Shown: positions 21,845-36,100 of the stretch, one piece after another
Layout of the letters: every line of letters begins with the position of its first letter
How positions within the stretch are numbered: position 1 is the first letter of the stretch
Origin: Syngnathus acus
Taxonomy: Eukaryota > Chordata > Actinopteri > Syngnathiformes > Syngnathidae
Assembly: GCF_901709675.1 (NCBI RefSeq)
Contig: NC_051091.1
Span: forward strand, 10,326,967 to 10,390,966
Direction: 5' to 3'
DNA length: 64,000 nucleotides
The notes under the pieces: model-generated
The model's input: the letters and a program-made list of their open reading frames with translations, nothing else
What the model was told of the DNA's origin: nothing
Database searches by the model: none
Translations under genes and position numbers: made by a program

Positions 21845-22713
21845 GACCTATAGATTATAATGGCTGTGTTGTGTTGTTGGACTGCATGGACCGAGGAACC
21901 GAAGTAATTTGACAGTTAGGCAATAACCTTTGGAGACTTTTAACCTTTGCACAGCATCCATCCAACTATCTAGTTTAACATGACATAGGTCAAGGAGATG
22001 CTCGAGCCTAGCCCAACGAGTGGTACAAAACATTTTTTTAAATAAAAATGCCACAACCGATTCCAAAAAAAAAAATCCATGTTTAGTGGAAACTGGCTTG
22101 ATAGATTTGCAGAAGTGTGAAAGTAAAAATGACCTCCTGAAGGGAAGACTGAGTCAAGTAGCCAGAGGACCTGCATGGCTGTGTGATCTTTTGACATCAC
22201 GCTTCACACCACGTCTTCCATCGTGGCTAACATACAAATAAATGTTTGCCTCCGAGACATCCCCCCGACATGACCTAGTTTGTTTGGACAACGCTGATAC
22301 ATTCCGACTGTGCTCACACTGATGCGCATGGACAGAGCAAGCACGGCTGGAGAGCTTGATGCCTGAGTAACTGAGATTTCAGGTGACTGTCTTATAACAA
22401 ATACACTGCAGATGGCAATATATGTTTCACTTGAGTCAGAATGTATTACAAAGCGGTAAAGTTTATACCAGGGCTCTCCAAGGACAGTGTTACCCTTGAA
22501 TGACCCGAGAGTCGGACAGTTTGGGTGAATAATATACGGCCACGGTCCTCAAACATGGTTTCTTGAGGCTTTATCGTGTGTCCTTTCAGAATTGACAACC
22601 ACTTCAAATTATATGATGTAAAAATCTCATTAGACTTTATTTTACTTTTTAGTACTGTATGTGATTTTGCGATCTCTGAGCCACAGCACAGAGACATATA
22701 AAAGTAACAGATG

Positions 22714-22860
22714 TCCTTCTGCTCTCAATACATTTCAAAATCCAACCCCTCCCCAATTACCACTGGTGTTACACAGGGCTCCGCCCTTGGGCCTCTTCTA
22801 TTCATCATTTACTGCCAACCTTTTGTAAATGAAGGACTTTTATTAACATTTGACTTCCTC
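22714..22860 (+). mobile_element. Fragment of a non-LTR (L2/CR1/Rex-like) reverse transcriptase
   Basis: The translated stretch ITTGVTQGSALGPLLFIIY matches the conserved RT motif of non-LTR elements (GVPQGS-LGPLLF-IY). The downstream FTDVTNWLASR may be a displaced later segment. The rest of the element is absent, so this is a dead fragment. The clade is a guess from the motif. Confidence 0.65.
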
Positions 22861-22865
22861 TTCAC

Positions 22866-22934
22866 TGACGTCACCAACTGGTTAGCTTCCAGATTATCAC
22901 TTTATCTGCATGTTGTGCTTTTAAGTTGACGTCA
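22866..22934 (+). promoter_or_regulatory. Two perfect CRE palindromes 61 bp apart
   Basis: TGACGTCA at 22866-22873 and 22927-22934. This is the full consensus for CREB/ATF-family factors. There is no nearby promoter evidence; the site is about 1 kb after the slc6a1 poly(A) signal. Confidence 0.35.
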
Positions 22935-24809
22935 TTTGTTTGACTCGTGTGACAGGTCATGTTAAAGAATTTTAGTCGTCTTCCATCTTGCATCTATGTT
23001 TGTACATGTACACAATTCAGAAATCACTGGTGCACATTATTAGAAAACAGAGCTTTGTAGCAATTTAATATATCGTGTGTGTGCGCACGCTCACACATGC
23101 ATGAGATGCATCTGCGCTTTCCTGTGCGTAAATATTTGTGCGTGTGTGTATGTGTGTGTTTGCTCATTTGGGCATGTGGCGGTGTACAAGTGTGACTTGC
23201 ACCGATGACACAGACATGAGGGAAGTTGCTCTGACATCTCTAGTCTAGCAGAGGTAGAACGGCGCGTCACAAGTCAGCTCCGGGGCGACCCCCCTTCCCC
23301 CACCCATGCTCAACGACTCCAGCCTGCTCCCTGTTTGCATGCATGCTCTCCAAGCGCATCACAATCACCCAATGTAGATACATAAAATCTACTTCCAGTT
23401 CACTATTTGCGTTATGAATGACGCAGCGAGGTTATATAATTTTCCTTGCATTTGGTTAAAGGGCTACAAATGCGAGGCGATTTAGGATGCGGGGAGGTCG
23501 ATGGTGACATTTTTTTGTTTTGCTTATGTAACTTATGAGCATTCAGGACCCCTCTAACTTGTCTCACTGTCAAAAATAGAGGTCCAATAGAGGTCCATTG
23601 CTCTCCCCAGTGCTCCAAAGAGTATAAGTATTATCGGGCTCTTAGGTAACAGACATATTATGATGTGGTATGCTTTGGATAATCAGTATTTCCTTTTCAT
23701 AGAAAGATACAAGGTAGCTTTATGTGGAGGTAGGTAGATTGGTAAATAACTTGGTAGACAGCTAATCCTTGATGTGGTATGCATTGAATCATGAGAAATT
23801 ATTCTCCATAGATAAATGATATTATAGGTAGGTAGCTAGTTAGCTCAGAAGTTGGGTAGGCAGGCAGGCAGATGCAACAAGCTTTGGCTCACCTCTCCAT
23901 TGATAGATGTCTTTACTCCACCATTGAGTTTGATTTCCAGCTGTTGCAAATCTGGCAGCTCATGCACGGGGAGGAAAGTCAGCAAAGGTGGCGTAAATAA
24001 CACAAACTAAAATCCAAACACCGAATCTAAACACTAGGAACAAACAGGTGGAAAACACACATCCATGAGCGTTGATTGTGACAACTTGGCAAGGAAATTG
24101 GGCAAACACAGGCCCGATTGCAAATGACACCCAGGTGTATAGACAAATGTGCATGGAGGAAATGACTACATAATAAAACAGGAAACAAAACATGCACGGT
24201 GCTGAAAGAAGACACTTGACAGCCACTAAGGGGTATTTGCTAGAACACTACGGACACAATACAGACATGCCATATTTGCAGCAATCCTGATGCCCAAAAC
24301 AAGGTTCATAAAGGTACATTCGACTCAACTTTTGACAAACTTGATCCCAACCATTCCGCTCAAACGATTTTGGGACAAAACTGGAGATGAAGAACCAGGA
24401 CCCCTCTAAGGTTGAACAGCAGGAACCGTTTAATCATTACCCGAAGCATTTTGAGTGGTGGGAGATTCTGGATTCTCTCCAGATTCTATCATGGATGGGT
24501 GGGAAATAGTCCCATGGCCCCTGCTGTTCCCACAAAACCAGTCCAGCTGTTCCATTTGAACGCTAGGTTGCAGCTTCCCCAAGCAAGCTGTGATGCAATA
24601 GGTTTGAGCGCCCCTGTACAAGGTGGCGAGGCGGCCTGGAATAGACAGTTCTCTGATAGCATATCTGCTCCCTGCAGACTGACAGACAGACGGAGGAGAG
24701 CAAGCGAGAAAAGCATGAAATGCCCTTATCACTGTCTGCCATATGATGATGGGATGAGCTGACAAAGCTCTAATGAAGTGCTTTAATTGCCTGCTTGGCA
24801 AAGCCTGTC

Positions 24810-24810
<1 letters not shown>

Positions 24811-24838
<28 letters not shown>
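24811..24838. repeat. (CA)14 microsatellite
   Basis: Pure CA repeat between the genes. Confidence 0.9.
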
Positions 24839-24840
<2 letters not shown>

Positions 24841-27800
24841 CTGTCAGATAACATGTTACTGACAAGCAACCATTAGGCCGTTATTCAAAAATTGACACTT
24901 TTTCCCTTAAAATGTCAGGAGAACATGGAGATGTGACGCACGATTGACGACACGAACAACGCTGAGCAACTAATAAAGAATTAGTCTTCATCACCGGGAC
25001 ATAAATGAACAACTGCTATCATTCCAGTCCATTGAAGATGTTCATTCTATTTAACCTCCATTTACTTCCTCCTCAATGTCACGTTTGATTCAGTAATTGC
25101 TTTTTATCGTGTTACTGTCTTTCAAAAGGTTGCACACACAATATGGACTCAGTGGATATCCCGACCAAGCTAAAAATGTTGCGTAATCTCAGACATCCCA
25201 AAAGTGAAGTTACGTTCTTGTGGGGTACATTCAGTTTGGAGTTTATGCGGATGATTTGAGATGGTTCCCAAAAGGCTTAGACTAAACAAGCAAGCGGAAT
25301 TCCCGTTTATCGGAACAAACAACAGCGGACTTTGTCTTCTGAGATGGCTGCTCTGACATATACACACAGATTGAAAGTGTTACGATCTGCCAACACAAAT
25401 TATTACCAGAGGGAGCTTTCAATGCTCTTTCTGATTCCACGGTTTTCCCTTCTCTTTAGTTGGTCCCCAGTGCCTCTTCTCTTCTTGAAGGTTGGGTGAC
25501 TGATTGCCATGAGGGGCAGGGACAGGCAGGCTGGGTGCACAATCAATGAACCCACCCAGTGTTTGCCGAGTCTCTGGGGGCTTTTTGCTATGCCACATTT
25601 ATCACCAAATGTAGTAGGGCCACTGGCGATGCTGTGCATTTCAAACCTCAAGACATGAACCTCCATTTTCTCCTGAACCCCAACCAACACCTCAATCTTT
25701 GCAAGTTCTACTGTCATGCTTCGGAGATCGCGCAAAACGTGTCGTTTCTACAACCAACATTTCATAGACAAGTGCATGGAGCTGCACAAACTACATAACC
25801 TAAAATGAAGTTTATAGTACCTCATTGGTGCCTTGCAAATGTGTTTAATAGAAATAGGCCAAAATATTGAAGCAGAATATGCCTGGAGGGCCAAATGTGG
25901 CCTCTTTAATCAAGCCCATTTGATTTTACATCAACTGACATTAATTTAGCTGTTAGCTGTTATTTTTTCCGAAATTAATTCATCAAAATGTGTTTATTCA
26001 TTCATGTGCAGTAAGTGTTTCTCAGAACTGTAAAAACACTAATGTAAGAAACTGTCTCTTGTCAAGTCAACTCTTACTTGTGTATTCTTGCAAAGAACAC
26101 ATTTGTTAGTTTCGGCTCACCCTTTTCATCCTAAACGCTGTTCCCCCAATGAAAACAAAACATCTCATTCCAATGATTCACGACTGCGGTTCCCAAAATA
26201 TATTTTAGCAATAAATTCGAAAAAAAAAATCCTATGACGCTTCAAGTCAGTGCTCCACAACATAACATTGAAGCAATGATGCATCATATGTCAACACCCT
26301 TCAAACTAGCTCTCTTGCCACCCCCCTTCTTGAATACAGCTTATGCACTGAAGAAGAAATGTGATGTCATGCCTGTCTGCCCTCGGCCATCAAGTCCGAT
26401 GACACGCGCACACACACACATGGGCTAACATTATTTACAGTATAATTACTTCCATGACAATTCCTGTGTGAGCCCATCACTCAATATTATCTGGAGACTG
26501 AGGCATGTAGCTCATATATAAATATGATCTATACGATGCGGGTGGAAAAATCTTTTCATTCCATAACAAGGCCAGACAAATGACATCATCTATTATCTCA
26601 CAAAAAAAAGAAAATAAACGTTTTGAAATTTGGCCATTATTTACAGGAAATGAAGCTGAAATGGCCATTTTTATCTTTCATCATATCTATTTGCACTGAA
26701 ATTCAAATTATTGTGCCAAAATTTACTATAATATGCCAGATACTGATGCTGTTGCGGTTTCTATGCAAATTCTGTTGATGGCCGCCTGATAGCTCCTCTA
26801 CGCCTCTTCTCTCTTTTCTCATAATCCAAGCTAGCCAAGCAGAACACGCTAGTGCCTTTCGCTTTGTGCTTCCATTTTAAATTTGCCCGCGGACGGTTTT
26901 AGGGCTGGGAGGGCGTTGTAAGAGGAATGGGAAGTAATTAGTAGGATGTTTTTGAGAGGCGCTTGCAGATTAACATGAGTTCCACCGCTTGACTTGATGG
27001 TGGACTGCCATTTGCACACCTCCTGCGGTCGCCTCATGTCAGCACAGATGTTCGACACTCCCTTGGCAGTGGAGCGCACACCTCCTCCGCCAAGGAAGAT
27101 CAATCCCTAAGATAGAGTTTTTGTACACCTTTGCAACACAGCTCCTGCTTTTGCCAAAATGTTCTCATTTAGAAGGATAGTCCATAAATTTGACACATCA
27201 GCACTGGTTTCAAATTTGGGAGGAATCAGACAAGATTTGGTCAACCAATAATAGACATTGGGTTTACAGTATATGTATCCTACAATACAGTTTTCGGTAC
27301 ATTGTTAGTACATTTTCCTTTCAACGGTTTTTTTACTTCGATTTTCAGCAAAAACGTAATTTTGTAGTGCACTGAAGAATGTAAATTATTTCAAGTTAAA
27401 CCTAATCTAAACACAACACGTTTCCATGCTAAACTTAGTTTCATTAAAAAAAACAGCATTTTAATTAGCAGTGCTTTGAAGCCAGATTCAGTTCCAATTT
27501 ACAACTGTGAGACAAGCACACACATAGCGTTAATGCAAAGTAAAACGATAATCTGCGCTTCATAAATGCGTATTGTCCGAACATGACTATTTTCAATAGG
27601 CAGGCCTAGCAAGTTTTTCATACTGCAAAGTGAAACTACCTTTGATGGCTGAATTTTCCCCCCCAAAAAAACTGGCAGTTTGATTTCAGTCATACTATAT
27701 GAAGTGTGTGACAGAACCAAGCCGGAGCGGATATGCTTGGAGGCGAAATGACAGAGACAGATTACAGATTAAGTGTGCCACCTCCAGTCTTTAACTCTCC

Positions 27801-30800
27801 TCCCGGCTCTCTTTTCTCATGGTAAATGGCTTCCCCCACACACCCCTCACCCCCTTTATTTTTTTTTCTACGTTTTGGGAGAAAGTAGTGGGAAACAGTG
27901 AGCCAGGCCGGAGTGTGCAGAGCAGGACCAGACTGTTAATGGTAGCCTGTGAATTCAGAGAGGGTGCTGCCGGTTTACCATTTGAATGACGGAGAGGCTT
28001 GGGAAGATTCGGGCGAGTTGCAGGGGTACAAAGAGACGCTTCAGAGGACGCACTTTGCTTCTCTTCCACATGTCTAAATATTTGCCGCCAGGGGATACAA
28101 ATGTAGAGTCATTAGTCCATAAGAAGATAAATGCAAGGTGGCTGCCGTGTTCTACCAGCCCATCATCAAAGATTCTCCAATTCAGAATGCCTATCAAATA
28201 TTTCAGACAGAAAATGTACATTTTCATGGAAAATAAGTGTATGCATATCTTCTGTGTCTTTATTTTTGTCGATAATTTGGATAATCTTGCTTTCCTGGAA
28301 TTGGGTCCACCATCTCTTCCCTTCAACTACGATGCAAACCATGTTTGGTGCACATATTTTTATTTGGTGGTGGCTGCAAACTCTTATGCAGCACCAATTC
28401 TAGGATAATCCAGCATTAAACTGCTTGCTGATTCTATGATCATGCAGCCAACTTTTTTTCTTCCAGCAAGGTTCTCAGCCCATCCAACCTCCAAGCTATC
28501 AATTTAACTTACGCAAACTGCTCTGTGTAATATGTGGCGACAGGCTCGCAAATGAGGCAATGAAGCCTTCTAAACTACTTCAGAGACCAAGCACCCGGCA
28601 TTAAAAGACACTTACTTACGCCTGCCATGGCTCTTGCTCCATGCACGCCACCAAAGTGTAAGTCCTCCGTTCAGGACAGTCTTCACACTTCCCTACAGGT
28701 ATTGTCCAACCCTTGAACCCCAAACTTGTATCACGACAACCTCAATACCTCCTGCCCTGAGGATTCCAGTTGTGATGTTTTGGGTTACTTGCTCAAGTGT
28801 ATTCTAGCTAGTTCCAGTGTTTCTACATGATTGAGCTAACTTGTCCGTTACCATAACTTCCTGATTGCTGATGACATTTGGAGAACATATTTTTGGGATG
28901 CTTTGTAGGACGCAAGGAGAGCCTGATCTGAATAACGTTAGAAGCACTGCATCTGCAAGTGGCGCCGACAAGTTTGTCAAATCCTTTCGACAACACGTAC
29001 GTTTATTTGCTCACGGCATGTTACCAAAAAAAAAACATCCCATCTTGCCACAGCCAGGATGAGACAATGGCACATTAGCCAGAGCAAACAGCGATGTGGC
29101 ACTGACAAATGTCGTTTTTACTAAGCGGGAAGCATTGTGTGTTAAACGCCTTCTTTTGTATCCGGGCCAAGTCCGGAGAAGGCAGAAGAAAAAAAAAAAA
29201 AAAGAAGTCAGAGTGATGTAGACGGACAGAAAGGGGGAAGTAAGCCGTGGGCTAGAAAAACATTGCAAGACGTTCCATGACAACCGAGAAAAGGGGATCC
29301 AGTCCGCCCCGTGTCCTTATTAGGGACGTCACGTGCTACATCGTGGCGACTAGGTGCAGCTGCGTAATGACCTATGGCTTCGTTCTCATGCTCGACAAAC
29401 GGTACGAGAGACAGAAAGAGTCGCATTGACATTACGCAACGCCGGGAAAAATATACAGCACACACGCAGCCTCCTCTGTGTAACTTTAAATCAACCTTGA
29501 CAGCCTCAAGCCTACAGGCGTGTTTGTGCCCGACACAATGTAGAAATGTTCCAAGCCAATTATGCACGTAATAAAAAGACAAAATAAAGCCAGGGGTTTT
29601 AATTTAGCAGAACAATTAGACAACGATAACTTCGCGCGACGCTTATTCCTCCCAGATGCGCAATGTCACCGAGTCGAGGCCCGGCCCGGAGAGTCCGTGT
29701 CGGCCATTTCAAATCAAATTCACGGAGGAATAAACAGGACTTCAGTATGAAGGCGCGCCTCAAGTAAGCGCGCATTCATGCGTCACGCGGAATAGGTCAC
29801 ATGGTCCCGAGACGCATGCAAATGACAGCGTACAGTTTCAAAAAAAGAAAAATACTTTTCTATTCATCTTTATGGAGGCTGCTGAGATTATCATAGATTT
29901 GCATTCATTTTGCATAATATTCATATTGGTGATGGGAATGAACAATACTGTCCCTGCACTAGTTTCTTTCATATGAAGGAGCATCATTATGAAAATGAAT
30001 TTATTTCCTGAAAAAAAGACGTTTTTTTCTTGGGAAAGTATTTTTTTCATGGGGAAAAAGTTGTATATTTTGTTGAAAACAGACAATATTTTTTGAAAAA
30101 AATTCCTGAAAGTTGATAAGTATTTTTAAATAAATATATTAATTAAAAATATCATGTTTATTTCTAATAGAAAGTTAATATAATCTTTTAAGAGTAAAAC
30201 ACAGATAATAAATGTGTTACTTTTTTAAATAACCATTTAAAGGCTAAAATTGCAAAATACAAAAAATCTGCAAAATAAAAGTTATAGTGCTGTAAAAATA
30301 ATTTAAAAAAATATATACGATTAATTCTTTAATGTATTTTTCCCTTATAATACAATTACTGTTTTCAAATCTGCAAAAAGTAAATCCTTGTAAAACTTTA
30401 TCCTCAAAAGTAGATTTTTACTATCATGAGATTCTAACAGAGGGACATTCCATATCATTTTCAAGCCATTTGCCCAAGATTCTGCGGTCTGTGTCCATCA
30501 GTATAGCAGGAAAATTTGCCATAAAGTCCCAAGAAGTGACAAATCTCTTTTGGCCAATCAGCAAGCTGCATCACATCTCAACTGATTTAAGTCAAGTTCT
30601 TCAACAGGGTGCCTTCAACAGTGCCAAACAAGGCCTGCCCCTCGTGCAGGTGCCCCAAGCAGACTCTTTCTTCAAAACAGTGATTGTCCGGTCTGCATCT
30701 TTGGGGCGTGGCTTAGCTTACGTGATGCTGACGGTCTCTGTGTCACTGTGTCAGAGTTTTCGAGGTTCTCGGGGCTCTCTGTGAGCTGAAGCATATAATA

Positions 30801-33800
30801 AAGCAAAACAGCTGGCAGTGGCGAGTATTTGAAAAGAAAAGCACAGATTCTATTCAGTCTTGAGCATTTAGTGCATTTCATAGAGCAGCGTGCACCACAG
30901 GGGGAAGGATGCCGGAGGAATGAATCCATGCCCCCTTTCGTAAAGTTAGTGAATGCCCTGAGTGGCAATAAGAGAAAAGCACAAGGCCCGGCAGCGTCGG
31001 AAACTGATGATCCATGATGCCTTTATGCCGCGCCGGGTTGCTTCATAATGCCGCAGCCTTCTCCTTCCTCCTCGGTATCTGTTGAGGAACAAAATCGGAC
31101 GGGCTTTCTTGAATGCGGGGAGGCTACGTCAGCTATGATCATGACCGTATCCGCTCAGCACAGGTCCAAGAGCTTTGTCGTTTTGTCCAGCTTATGTCAG
31201 CAGATCACGGGTGCACGCTGCTCCAAGTGTTTGGGAAGACATTCATCCCGTTCGCTGTAAATAAGGCCTTTTAACAAGGGGGAAGGAAAAGGATATGTAT
31301 AGTTGGTATAAAAGATTTACACTAACAAAATTCCAAGATTCCTGGAAATCACATTTCCTTAAAATACAATTTTATTCTACAAAATGACAAAATATTTCTC
31401 CCCCAATCGCTTTCTATTACCTTGGTCTTAAAAAATATATTATCATGATACATTTATTAAAATGTTACTTCATTCTCAGAATATGATCTTTTCCATATAC
31501 TATATTTATGGATTTATTTATTTTAAACCAACTTAATACTCGACTGATCTTGCCTCATTAGCAGCAACAAGAAACAGCACGAAAGTATTTGGCAGGATGA
31601 GATCAATTTTACAAATAAGACTGATTGCAATGTAAAAGCGGCAAAAGTGGTCAACACATTTTGTACATGTTGCCTGCGTGTATTAGCCATATTTTGCCAT
31701 GGTGGCTTCCACACTTTTGTCTCATCTCCAAGTGTAAAAGCCTTTTAGCTTGGGAGGAATGCAGCAACAATGGGTCAGTGGGTCTAAAAATGTCTGCTTG
31801 CTGGGGAGGATTTCTGGAGGGGGGGTAGCAAATGCACATGAGATTGGAAAGCGTTTGGGATCCTTTCAGCGATGTGAAGCATGTAAAAATAGGCTGTGGC
31901 GTTATTCACTGCTGAACACAAGCGAGGGAGCGGCGACCAAGAACAAAAGACAAAGAGGCGCTTGGAGCGGAGATATGGGCAGCCAAGCAGCCCAAATGAA
32001 ATGTAGTTAGGAAAGATACTGAGTCCACATCGGGTGAGGTTACCAAAGGTTGAAAATCACCCTGCATTCTCATTTGATGAGAGATTTCCAGATAAATACA
32101 ATTATTTTTTTTATATTTTATCATATTACAGCGCAATGGAGCGAAAGAAATTGTACATCTAAACCTGAAAAAAATAATTGAGCACATTGGCCCTTAGGAT
32201 GGAAAAACATTGATAGTTATTCTACTTTTTCATTACCCAACTAAATTGGATGAAATGTTGCTACACAACACATAAACGCAATCGTGATGATTGTAAAAAG
32301 TGACCTCCCAACGCCTGGGGCGCAGTGACTGCTCATTTGAATGACAGCATGCTGCAGTTAACTCATTATTATGCTTTTTTTTTTTTTGCATGCCGATGTA
32401 TCTCGCAGGCACACGGGACCTTTGTTTACAAGCAGCAAGAAATTAGTGCTTATATACAAAAATAGGGTTTTCTAAAAAAATATTTTTGGTTGACTCATAA
32501 TAAGAATAAAAAGTCCTTTTCCTACATATTGCTTCCATTTTGAGATTTCAAGATAGCTCATATCGCATGGTTACTTTTCAGAATAGACTGGACAACTTAA
32601 CCTGCTAAAGCTATTTAGATATACCACACGCCTGAAAGGTTTTGGCACTGGGAAGCTTCAGGTGTATGATGTAATCAGCAGATTTGAATGCCAGCATCCT
32701 GAAGGCTTTTGCTTTTTTTTCCTTTCTCTGAATCTGATTGCAGCTCTGATACACAGGACTCTTTCCAAAGGGGTGGAGGAAATAAATAAATAAATACATA
32801 CATAAATAAATAAATAAGAGCCACATGATTTGAGATCGCTTGCAGTGGCTTGAGGTCCTCATCAAGTCTCAGACCCCGAATCAATCTTGTTATCGCTTGC
32901 CTGAGTGGATCAGCTGCAACATTCCATGTATATTAGGTTCTTTGAAAACTCAAAATTGGGGAATAGTTAGCCAGCTAATGAGCAATTAATAAACTGTTCA
33001 AAATAAAAATAAGAAAAAAATTAAAAATAAGTTTTTAAATACTAAGTGACACATCTGTCACTCAAACGCTCTGTGGACGTCGGACCTCATAAATGGTACG
33101 TCTCAAAATGATCCAAATGCTTCTTCCTTCTTTAAATGTCAACTAGGGTGGTCAACTAAACTCCTTCCCATCCTCTGTAGACCTGCCTCAAGACATGATG
33201 GGGTCTGTTACACCTCCTAAAAGGTCAACTCTGATACTCCCTTGCCCTCGCTACCCCTTGACTCACTCATTCGATCACACATACGTATGTACTATTGCAG
33301 AATGCTTTTTTAACTCAATTCATACGTCATGTGTGAATCGCAATCTATATTTTAATGAAAAAAAAAAAGGTCTTCTGGGACACAAGTGTGCAGTGGCGCA
33401 AAATATCCGGACAAGCCTGACTTTGGCCATGAGTCATGGTGAACGAGAACGTAGCGGGGGAACGCGACCTGCAGTGTGGCTTGGCGCACACTCCAACCTG
33501 GCTGTTTAACACACATTAACATCACAGATGCCTTCAGCTGGAAGCTCTAATAGATTGTTTGCGGGAGCCCGTTTTGCGTGTTGGAATTGGGCACATGTGC
33601 GGAGCAGTTACCACGTTTGCCATCATGATGAGCAAATCTCATATTGCCTAATAGAACTATTTCTCAGTCTCCATCCGGACGTCCATTTTTCATGCTGACT
33701 TTTGGCAAAAGACGGGATACACCCTTAAAATAGTCAGTGGTCAAGCAAACAAATCCTAGATACTAAACTAGCAATATTTTACCTATGCCATCTAATGTAA

Positions 33801-34749
33801 ATGGCTTTAATGATCATTATATATGCGCATACAGATCATTTTTATAGACTTACCTGGACTTAATTAACTTAACAATACAGTTGTAAGGCAGTTAATGTTG
33901 TCATATAACATGCCAACACGGCTTGAGTGTTCCCGTGTTTGTTTATCTGTTAATGATGAATATTAATTTACAGGGGATGGGGCTTAATGAAATGAAACAC
34001 GAGGTTCATTTATCTGCTGCGAGGAGATTGCTTATTGAAAAGAGGGTTGCCCTGCTGTGAAGCGTTTGGCGGGGGTAATGGTTTCATGTTAGTTTTGCAT
34101 GAACTTGATCATTTTCAGTCCCCGAGGCATTCCAAAGCGCTCCGTTGTCAATTGATTGAAGGGAGGAAATGTTTTTACATGTTTATTATTGTAGTTGCAG
34201 TCATGGAGTGCTGCACGCATCATTTTGAGAGCTAGTACAAAGATTTGGATTACCTTTTTTATAGACAGAATATGACGAAAAAGCTCTCAGTGTGTGCGTT
34301 ATTCAGCTCATTACCGATTGAGAGTACGCATATAATTTTGCATGTGACTATGAAGTTCTGAAATTATAAACAATGGCGTGTGTGTTAGTTTAGATTATTT
34401 ATTTTTTTGGGTGATATTTTTGCAGACTTCCTTCCCCATTCAAATAAGTCACTATTCTATTTTATTTTAGTTTTTTTTATTTTGATGTCTTTTCTTTTTT
34501 TCGTTTAGTTGTTGCTGGCCTGCCTTTCCTAGAAGACAATTTAAATACATGCACGCAAATATGCATTATACTTGCACCGGCTACAAAAATAGGGCCCCCC
34601 GTCTCTGAGAAAGTTTTGATAAATTTGAAACTGTGACCTAGGAGTAGACACCTCTGTGTATTGCGGGTTGAAAAGAAACCAGCAATTAATCTGTCACTTT
34701 CACCAGCATTAAGAAACAAGTCCTTTGTGTAAAGCAGTGTTTAAACGAG

Positions 34750-34834
34750 CACCCCTAAACACACAAATCACTGTGCAAGCACAATGATAGTGCTTCTGCA
34801 AGGCATAGTGTTTAGCAACGTGTGTTTAGGGGTG
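34750..34834. repeat. Inverted repeat, 15-bp perfect arms
   Basis: CACCCCTAAACACAC (34750-34764) and GTGTGTTTAGGGGTG (34820-34834) are exact reverse complements. The 55-nt interior has shorter complementary words (CACT/AGTG, AGCAC/GTGCT). Confidence 0.75.
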
Positions 34835-36031
34835 GGGAGGTCAGCTCTCCCCTGGTGCCTCCACTCAGTGGTGCTCCTTGTGGATATCAGCAGCCGCCCC
34901 CCCACACACCCTCTCCTAGTCTCTATGATTAATGGCGGCCTATCATAAAAGTAGGTCACCAGTGGCGGTGTTATTATAGTGTGGCGTGAATAGACAGCCA
35001 TTTGAGTGTGGAACAAACTAATCAAAGGACTGACATGTTGTCACGTTGCATAAATAGTGTGAAAATGGCACAATGAATTGTCTATTAACTATTTAACCCT
35101 GACCCCATTAATGTCCGTGCACTGCTGATATCCAGATCGCCACAAGGTCAAAAGCACATTAGAATCTCCATCCTTCTTCTCCTCCTCATTGTTATGATTA
35201 AGAGTCAATATATATAAAAAAAAAAAAAAGTGCTGATCGCTCCAGACTGAATTTTCACTGTGACAGCGCAGCATTGTCAAAGTGGAATCAAGGCCTTTTT
35301 AGGAGGGGTTGTTATTTTTTTTTAATCTCATATGAAGCGTGTTTGCTTGTTGTCGTTTTTCGACGCACCAGGAATCGTGCTCAACACCACAAAAACGCCA
35401 TAAATCATGCTGTCACGTTTGGAGAACAAAGACAAATTTGGTAGCACGGTAAGGATCAGTGGCTTTTAAAAACAGCAAGGGTATGTGTGTTTATGAGTGT
35501 ATGAGTGTAAGAGAGAAGGATAGTAGTGTGTGCATTTGTGTGGAAACGGACGTAGGTCATTTGTCACATCATTTTGGTTGATGAATGGAAGTTTGTGCGT
35601 GAAAAGGAGATTTAAGTCGATATGATGATCAATATGACGCAACAGTGACGCATGTTTGAGCTAGGAATCTTTTATATTTATTTGAGTTTCACAATTAGGA
35701 TTATTTTTCAGTCATTTGGAATATGTCATCACAATCTGTCCGAGCGAGCCCCGCCAATGTCATTTGTTCCCCCTTCCTCTTCCCGACGTGCCTTCAATGA
35801 CTCGACAACGAGTAAAGCGGTTGTGGTGCGAAGCCTTTTTTTTCCTTCTTGTCTCCATTTGCAACACCCGTGTTTTCTCTGAAGCTTCAAAGGAATAGAA
35901 TGCATGGGGAAGAAGGTTTTTTGGGGGGGTATGGGACTGACTGGGAGGGTGGGGGGGGACAGTAGGCTACGGGAAGGTTGGTGGTGGGGGGGTAAGCTTC
36001 AAGCTGCACGCAGAGATAAAGAGCAGACATC

Positions 36032-36100
36032 ATGTGTGTGTGTGTGTGTGTGTGTGTTCGTGTGTGTGTGTGTGCGGAGAGAGAGAGAGAGAGAGGGGGG
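36032..36100. repeat. (TG)n, (GA)n and G-run cluster
   Basis: TG repeat (36032-36074), then (GA)n (36077-36094), then nine G. Further G runs lie at 35921-35990 and 36400-36413. Low-complexity DNA between hrh1 and slc6a1. Confidence 0.9.

Larger units (their letters stand above)
18995..21855 (+). other. slc6a1: 3' UTR of slc6a1
   Basis: Runs from the stop codon to the poly(A) signals near 21,835. There is an earlier possible signal AATAAA at 19386-19391, which lies inside a repeat-like tail. The stretch is AT-rich with T and A runs and contains two copies of a dispersed motif (20595-20635 and 20812-20853). A UTR of nearly 3 kb is plausible for GAT-1, but the end is inferred from signals only. 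Confidence 0.55.

Noticed and set aside
30332-30784. 150-codon open frame on the + strand
   Set aside because: It begins in AT-rich DNA, shows no recognisable domain and no splice context, and is of a length expected by chance in 64 kb.
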